Assembly: GCA_036346375.1 (NCBI GenBank)
Contig: CM070508.1
Location: forward strand, 15,246,852-15,310,851
DNA from: Guadua angustifolia
Lineage: Eukaryota > Streptophyta > Magnoliopsida > Poales > Poaceae
Direction: 5' to 3'
Length of the DNA stretch: 64,000 bases
Shown here: positions 59,552 through 64,000 of the stretch, piece after piece
Layout: each line of letters begins with the position of its first letter
Position numbering within the stretch: the first letter of the stretch is position 1
Notes under the pieces: model-generated
Database searches by the model: none
The model's input: the letters and a program-made list of their open reading frames with translations, nothing else
Told to the model about the DNA's origin: nothing
Made by a program: the position numbers and the translations under genes

Positions 59552-60378
59552 TTATATATGCTTGCGTGGTGGCGCGAGAATCAGGTGCCTCGGGATCGCG
59601 CTTACCTATATTTTGGCTGTTTTGCTCTCTCGTTGATTGGATCGTTCGTGATGGAGCGTGATGCATGATCGTTATCAATATCCTTAGGCATATACAATGG
59701 ACATTAATTGTTGGCTTTAAAAATTGCCACATAGATAGAAAAGTTGACGTAGAGGGGAGAGATGGGAAGGAGAGAAAAGTAGCGTTGTTTCGTGAAACAA
59801 CGACTCTTGACGCGGGGATTAAAAAACAACGATGCTAGAGCCGTCTGTTGGAGAGCCAGCTGGCCCTAGCGTCTCCTACCGTATCCTATCGTAAAAAAAG
59901 CGTATGTAGAAAATTAATTATCAGACATCAAGTAAAAGATGATACGAGTAAACGATCCTGTCCTAAGCCGGCCGTCGTTTACGATCCTGCAAAGCTCCAT
60001 CGCTCCAGCTGCGTTGTGATCAATTATTGTTGCATGGTGCTAGTCCGCTGGACGTAGCTATATAGGAGTAACGCTGCTACTCTTCCATGGTAGAAGTCAT
60101 AGTTAGAACTTGGACAGATCGATCGATCGATGGATCAATCATAAGGCAACCTGGTCCACACCGTACGGCCGGGCCCAGCCACCAAGCGACGGAGCTTCAC
60201 ACATAGGACATGCCGACCGGCTGCACAGTGCAGCCATGACCCACACACGCATCGAACGAACAGGCACTGAAGGGGGAGGCCAAGTACGCGCCAGCCCGCA
60301 GAACGTGGGCGTCGGTCTGCCTTTTTGGCGTCGCACGCACGCCATACATGAGCATGGGTGAGATCGTTACGGTACATT
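59552..60378. other. Intergenic DNA
   Basis: Mixed composition; GATCGATCGATCGATGGATC near 60118. Short overlapping frames on both strands at 60110-60420 are a GC-rich artefact. Confidence 0.4.
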
Positions 60379-61070
60379 GTGTTTGTATTAAAATTTGGTA
60401 GGACATAGCCAAATTAGCCAAATTATCATACCAAGGATAGAAAGGTATTATAGCCGATATTGGATAAAGGATGAAGAGGTTAAAGATGGATTATGACGGA
60501 TATTGGTTTAAACTTGGAGATTTCTGTCTGAATAGAGGTCGATACGGATTATGATAGACAGCGTATTAAAAAAGAATACGATCAGACAATGTGCTATAAA
60601 AGATGGTTGAGGGCAAGCGAGTAGAACAACACATTCAAATCAAACTACTCATATTACTTTTTATTTACTTTCCTGTCAATTAGGAGTAGCCTCGTAATTT
60701 AGATTTTCCCTTGTAATCTGGTTTCAATCAATAAAGTTGTGCATCGCCGATTGTTATTCTCCATCGATTATGCCGGCCAATCAGGTTTGATTTTCTTCGA
60801 TCTTCTTACACATCGCTTTTTTCAGGAAGATCTACCTTTTACCATCTGATCAGCTCTAATCGACTGATTAGACTTACCATTACCTAAGATTTAATCGGTT
60901 TCCCTTAGTCATTTAGATCTTTGTCGATTGTTACATTACATTGGCTTTGAGCATACTTTTCCATCTACCTTACCGATTGTAGGGTCAAATCAGTTGGCGC
61001 GCTCTAAACCCAACGTTCTTCATCTGTTGTAGCCGATCAATCCTTCGTCACATTTTTCAGCACTAACACA
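60379..61070 (+). repeat. 5' LTR of a second Tat-type gypsy element
   Basis: From about TGTGTTTGTATTA to CACTAACACA. Contains TATAAAAG near 60594 and AATCAATAAAG near 60727. The partner LTR would lie beyond the right edge, so the left end is approximate. Confidence 0.65.
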
Positions 61071-61074
61071 CTTT

Positions 61075-61092
61075 TGGCACACCCGGTGGGAC
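61075..61092 (+). other. Primer-binding site of the second gypsy element
   Basis: TGGCACACCCGGTGGGAC, four bases after the LTR. Confidence 0.65.
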
Positions 61093-61095
61093 ACG

Positions 61096-63680
61096 ATGTC
61101 TTCATCGGGAAAATCAATTCCATCATCTAATCTTAACTCCGATGCTATAATCGTCCCTACATTGGATGATTTAACGTCAGATCAATGCAAGGAGATTGAA
61201 GATTGGAAAGCAGTGCTTGAGGAGATGATGTTGGGCTGTTATTAGAAAACCCGACGCAGTATCACTCAGAAGGCTGCATTCCTAACATTTAACGCTCTTG
61301 GCGATGCAGGGATTACTAACACCTCGGTGAGTCAATACATGCCTGCACAAACTGAATTATTTGCTACGATTAATCAATCTGTACATCATACTTTGATAAA
61401 CCAATCATCGGCACTAGTCACAACTCTTAAGCCGATGATTGCTAATAGTGCAAAAATTATAGCGCAAGAGTTGGTATCAGTTGGAAGCTTGCTCGATCCA
61501 ATACAAGCCTTGCCGAATTATCCTGTTTATTCGGTAGCACAAAACACTCAAGGTACAGTAACCGATCCTAAACCATCGGCTAAAACTCCACCCTGACTCT
61601 GATGCCAACCCAGCCTACTGTTATACTACCACGAGATCCTCGTGTGTGGGGTTGTGCACTATTAGGCGTATATCGATGCCACTAAGTTGGATTTGCCGGC
61701 CAACATACCACTATTAGCTCTATTCTACGCCTTCCCCCAATCGGTTCCACAGTTGATTGAACCTCCTAGGCATCCGCAATATATCGAGCTGATTCTGCAG
61801 AGAAATACGGCCCCATACAAAGTGATAACGTATTCAAAACCCTTTGTTCCAGTACCTGAGCTGAATGCTAGAAAAAGTAACGGATATGAGCTTATGCTTG
61901 GGGGCAGAATGCCAATTGTGAGAACAATTGGCAATACCCTAACACTTGGGCCAATCAAATATCTATCGTATTGCATGATCAATTCAGCATACAGCCCACA
62001 GAGAAGGTTGTCAGCTATCGGAAAGCATATCCCAATTACATTGACCAGATGCCTTAACCTAATAACTTCAAGGTTTCTAATTTTGTGAAATTCTCTAGGG
62101 ATTACTCTGTTACTACTTTAGAGCATGTCGAACGATTTATCGCTCAATACGGTGAAGCTGTTTAGTCCAACGGGTTAAAAATTAGGTTATTCCTGCTATT
62201 TTTTTAGGAGTTGCTTTTACATGGTTTACAAGCTTGCCCCCAAATTTGGTTCATTTTTGGACCGATTTAGAAAGCCGATTCTATAAGTTCTTTTTCACTA
62301 GCAGTCTGGAACTTAGAATTTCTGACTTGAGCTCTATTCAACAGAAGTTTGGAGAATCGATAACAGACTATATCAAGAGATCAAAAGAAGTGAGAAATCA
62401 GTGTTTTAGTGTTACTTTAACCGATAATCAATTAGCCGATTTAGCCTTCCAAGGGTTAATTCTCCAGTTGAGGAAAAAATTCAACGGATAAGAGTTTACC
62501 GATTTAAGTCATTTGTTGCATAGAGTACTGGCTCAAGAAGGTGGTTTTACGGATAATAGAGGCTTTAGGGACAAGTTCAAGACTAATAATAACAATAGAG
62601 ATAATGAAAAGGTAAGGTTAACCTCATTGAATACTATTCAAGTAAATCCTCTGAAGACAACAAGCCTGAAATAAATATTGCCAAATGGGTTAAAATATCT
62701 ATAAAATCCCTAGTTTGTTCTTGGCTTAAACCGACTAAGAATAAGTCAGAAATAAAATACTCTTTCGATGTCTAAGTGTGATTGTATTTTTGACTTACGT
62801 TTACCAGAAATGATTATACGGCTACCTGAGAGGCATGTTATACCGTCGGCTGATGAAATTAAAAAGCGAAGGTATTGCAAATGGCATCATCTTTTTCTCA
62901 TAATACTAACGATTGCAATATTTTTTAATAACAAATTCAGTCGGCTATAGAAGATGGCCGACTCAAGTTTGTGGAAGAGATGGCGATGCAGGTCGACACT
63001 AATCCATTTCTAATTAATATGGTTCAATGTTCTGGAAAAGGAAAAGAGCCGATGCAGGATATTGGGTTAAAAGTTGCACGACATGTTGACATTCAATCGA
63101 CTTCTGGCAGCAAAGAGACCCTAAAAATTACAGTCGGTTCGTTGCAAATAGAGCCGACCGTGAAGGAAAAAACTCAAGGACTGTCAAGCCTAAGGGCAAT
63201 TTGCAAATCGACAAGTGGTATAAGGCTAAAAAAGCATCACCACCATGCAAGCCAATTCATAAACCAAGGTCAACCTTCTCCCAGTTGCTTGAAAAATATG
63301 AAAGAAGAAACGACAGGCCACATTATCCTGCACGTCAGCTAGATAACTTGTACTGGCCCGATAATTTGGAAAAAGCTCACCAACGTCACCCTATTTGGCA
63401 ATTTTGTTGGGGGAGGGGATTAGATTTGCCATCACCATATGTGTGCCCGATGGAACATTACCCTCATCAAGGTGACTAGCCAAGACGATCGGCTAAAGAT
63501 AGGATATCTAGGCCGATACAAGACCATTCTAAAGAAAATCATAGAGCATTGGTCCATCAAAGAATCTCCGCGCCAAAGCAAATGCAAGCGCAAAGAAAAG
63601 AGGGGTCAAGCTCTATGGCTCAGGACAATCTGGTGGGAAAAGAGCGAAAGCCAATTAAACCTAAGCTAAGGAGGTGTCCT
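61096..63680 (+). pseudogene. Gag (and possibly start of pol) of the second gypsy element, broken
   Basis: Starts ATGTCTTCATCGGG right after the primer site (MSSSGKSIPSS). A stop at about 61244 and several more follow. Recognisable blocks: a spacer with YMPAQTELFATINQS; the capsid part about 62240-62490 (FTSSLELRISDLSSIQQKFGES, ITDYIKRSKEVRNQC); the zinc-binding-like KRRYCKWHHLF segment near 62870 (cf. KYCKWHNSFSHATNDC-type motifs in relatives); and the MQVDTNPFLINMV block near 62985. The frame changes at least four times. Not functional. Confidence 0.75.
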
Positions 63681-64000
63681 CTAGGCCTTAGCCGATCACA
63701 ACGGAGACGACTTCAAAGATCTAGATGATTGTGATTTCATCTACATCAATAAAACAGGGCTTATTTCGATCAACATAAGGCCAATCACACTCGATCGGAG
63801 AGATGAGATTTTGCATCGATGTAGTCCAAATTGGCAATAAAGGCCTTGCAAGACCAACTACGAAGCTATCGGCAAATAACAGATAGCTATGAGGCCACAG
63901 AAGATTTCCAGAAATAAAAAAAGTTAGGCCAAGATTTTACATCGATTGATTTACTAGAAGTTGATATAAGTGATGGTGATAGGAAAAGACCAACTTTTAT

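Larger units (their letters stand above)
60379..64000 (+). mobile_element. Second Tat-type Ty3/gypsy element, 5' part
   Basis: LTR, primer-binding site and decayed gag, continuing off the window. Different from the 9999-21526 element in LTR, primer site and gag sequence, and more AT-rich. Confidence 0.8.

Overview
This window looks like a repeat-rich piece of a grass (Poaceae) nuclear genome. The host genes belong to plant families and have many short exons with GT-AG introns. The repeats are typical of grasses: Tourist-like (TAA/TTA target), Stowaway (TA target) and hAT (8-bp target) MITEs, Tat-type Ty3/gypsy elements, SIRE-like Ty1/copia elements and L1-type LINEs. The species cannot be named from the sequence alone.

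Layout. 1-7644: the minus-strand gene for a NEK-type protein kinase, cut by the left window edge. Thirteen exons read cleanly, and one intron carries a 3.07-kb solo LTR. 8.9-22.5 kb: a Ty1/copia LTR remnant split by an 11.5-kb Tat-type Ty3/gypsy element (9999-21526). That element has decayed gag-pol on the plus strand and two extra genes on the minus strand, one of them with six exons. 22.5-29.4 kb: MITEs, long foldback repeats, AT-rich DNA and unassigned sequence. 29.4-42.4 kb: a dead HDA8-like histone deacetylase gene (plus), loaded with MITEs and interrupted by a 7.7-kb gag-only copia element. 42.4-45.3 kb: MITEs and degenerate repeats. 45.4-53.0 kb: a dead LRAT/NC-domain gene (plus). Its second intron holds a MITE split by an almost full-length L1 LINE, and a second, truncated LINE sits exactly on a splice junction. 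53-55.9 kb: a foldback element, an AT microsatellite, a SINE-like repeat and a copia solo LTR. 55.96-56.88 kb: an intact single-exon DOF transcription factor gene (minus) with a hAT MITE in its 5' leader. 57-60.4 kb: MITEs and unassigned DNA. 60.4-64.0 kb: the 5' part of another decayed Tat-type gypsy element, running off the right edge.

The host genes do not form a pathway. NEK and DOF appear functional. The two plus-strand genes between them, HDA8-like and LRAT, are both broken in several independent ways and have collected most of the insertions. The most notable points are: a spliced antisense gene inside the gypsy element; a 33-bp tandem duplication that leaves a spare splice acceptor downstream of the copia insertion in the histone deacetylase; and a LINE tail inserted precisely between an intron acceptor and its exon in the LRAT gene.
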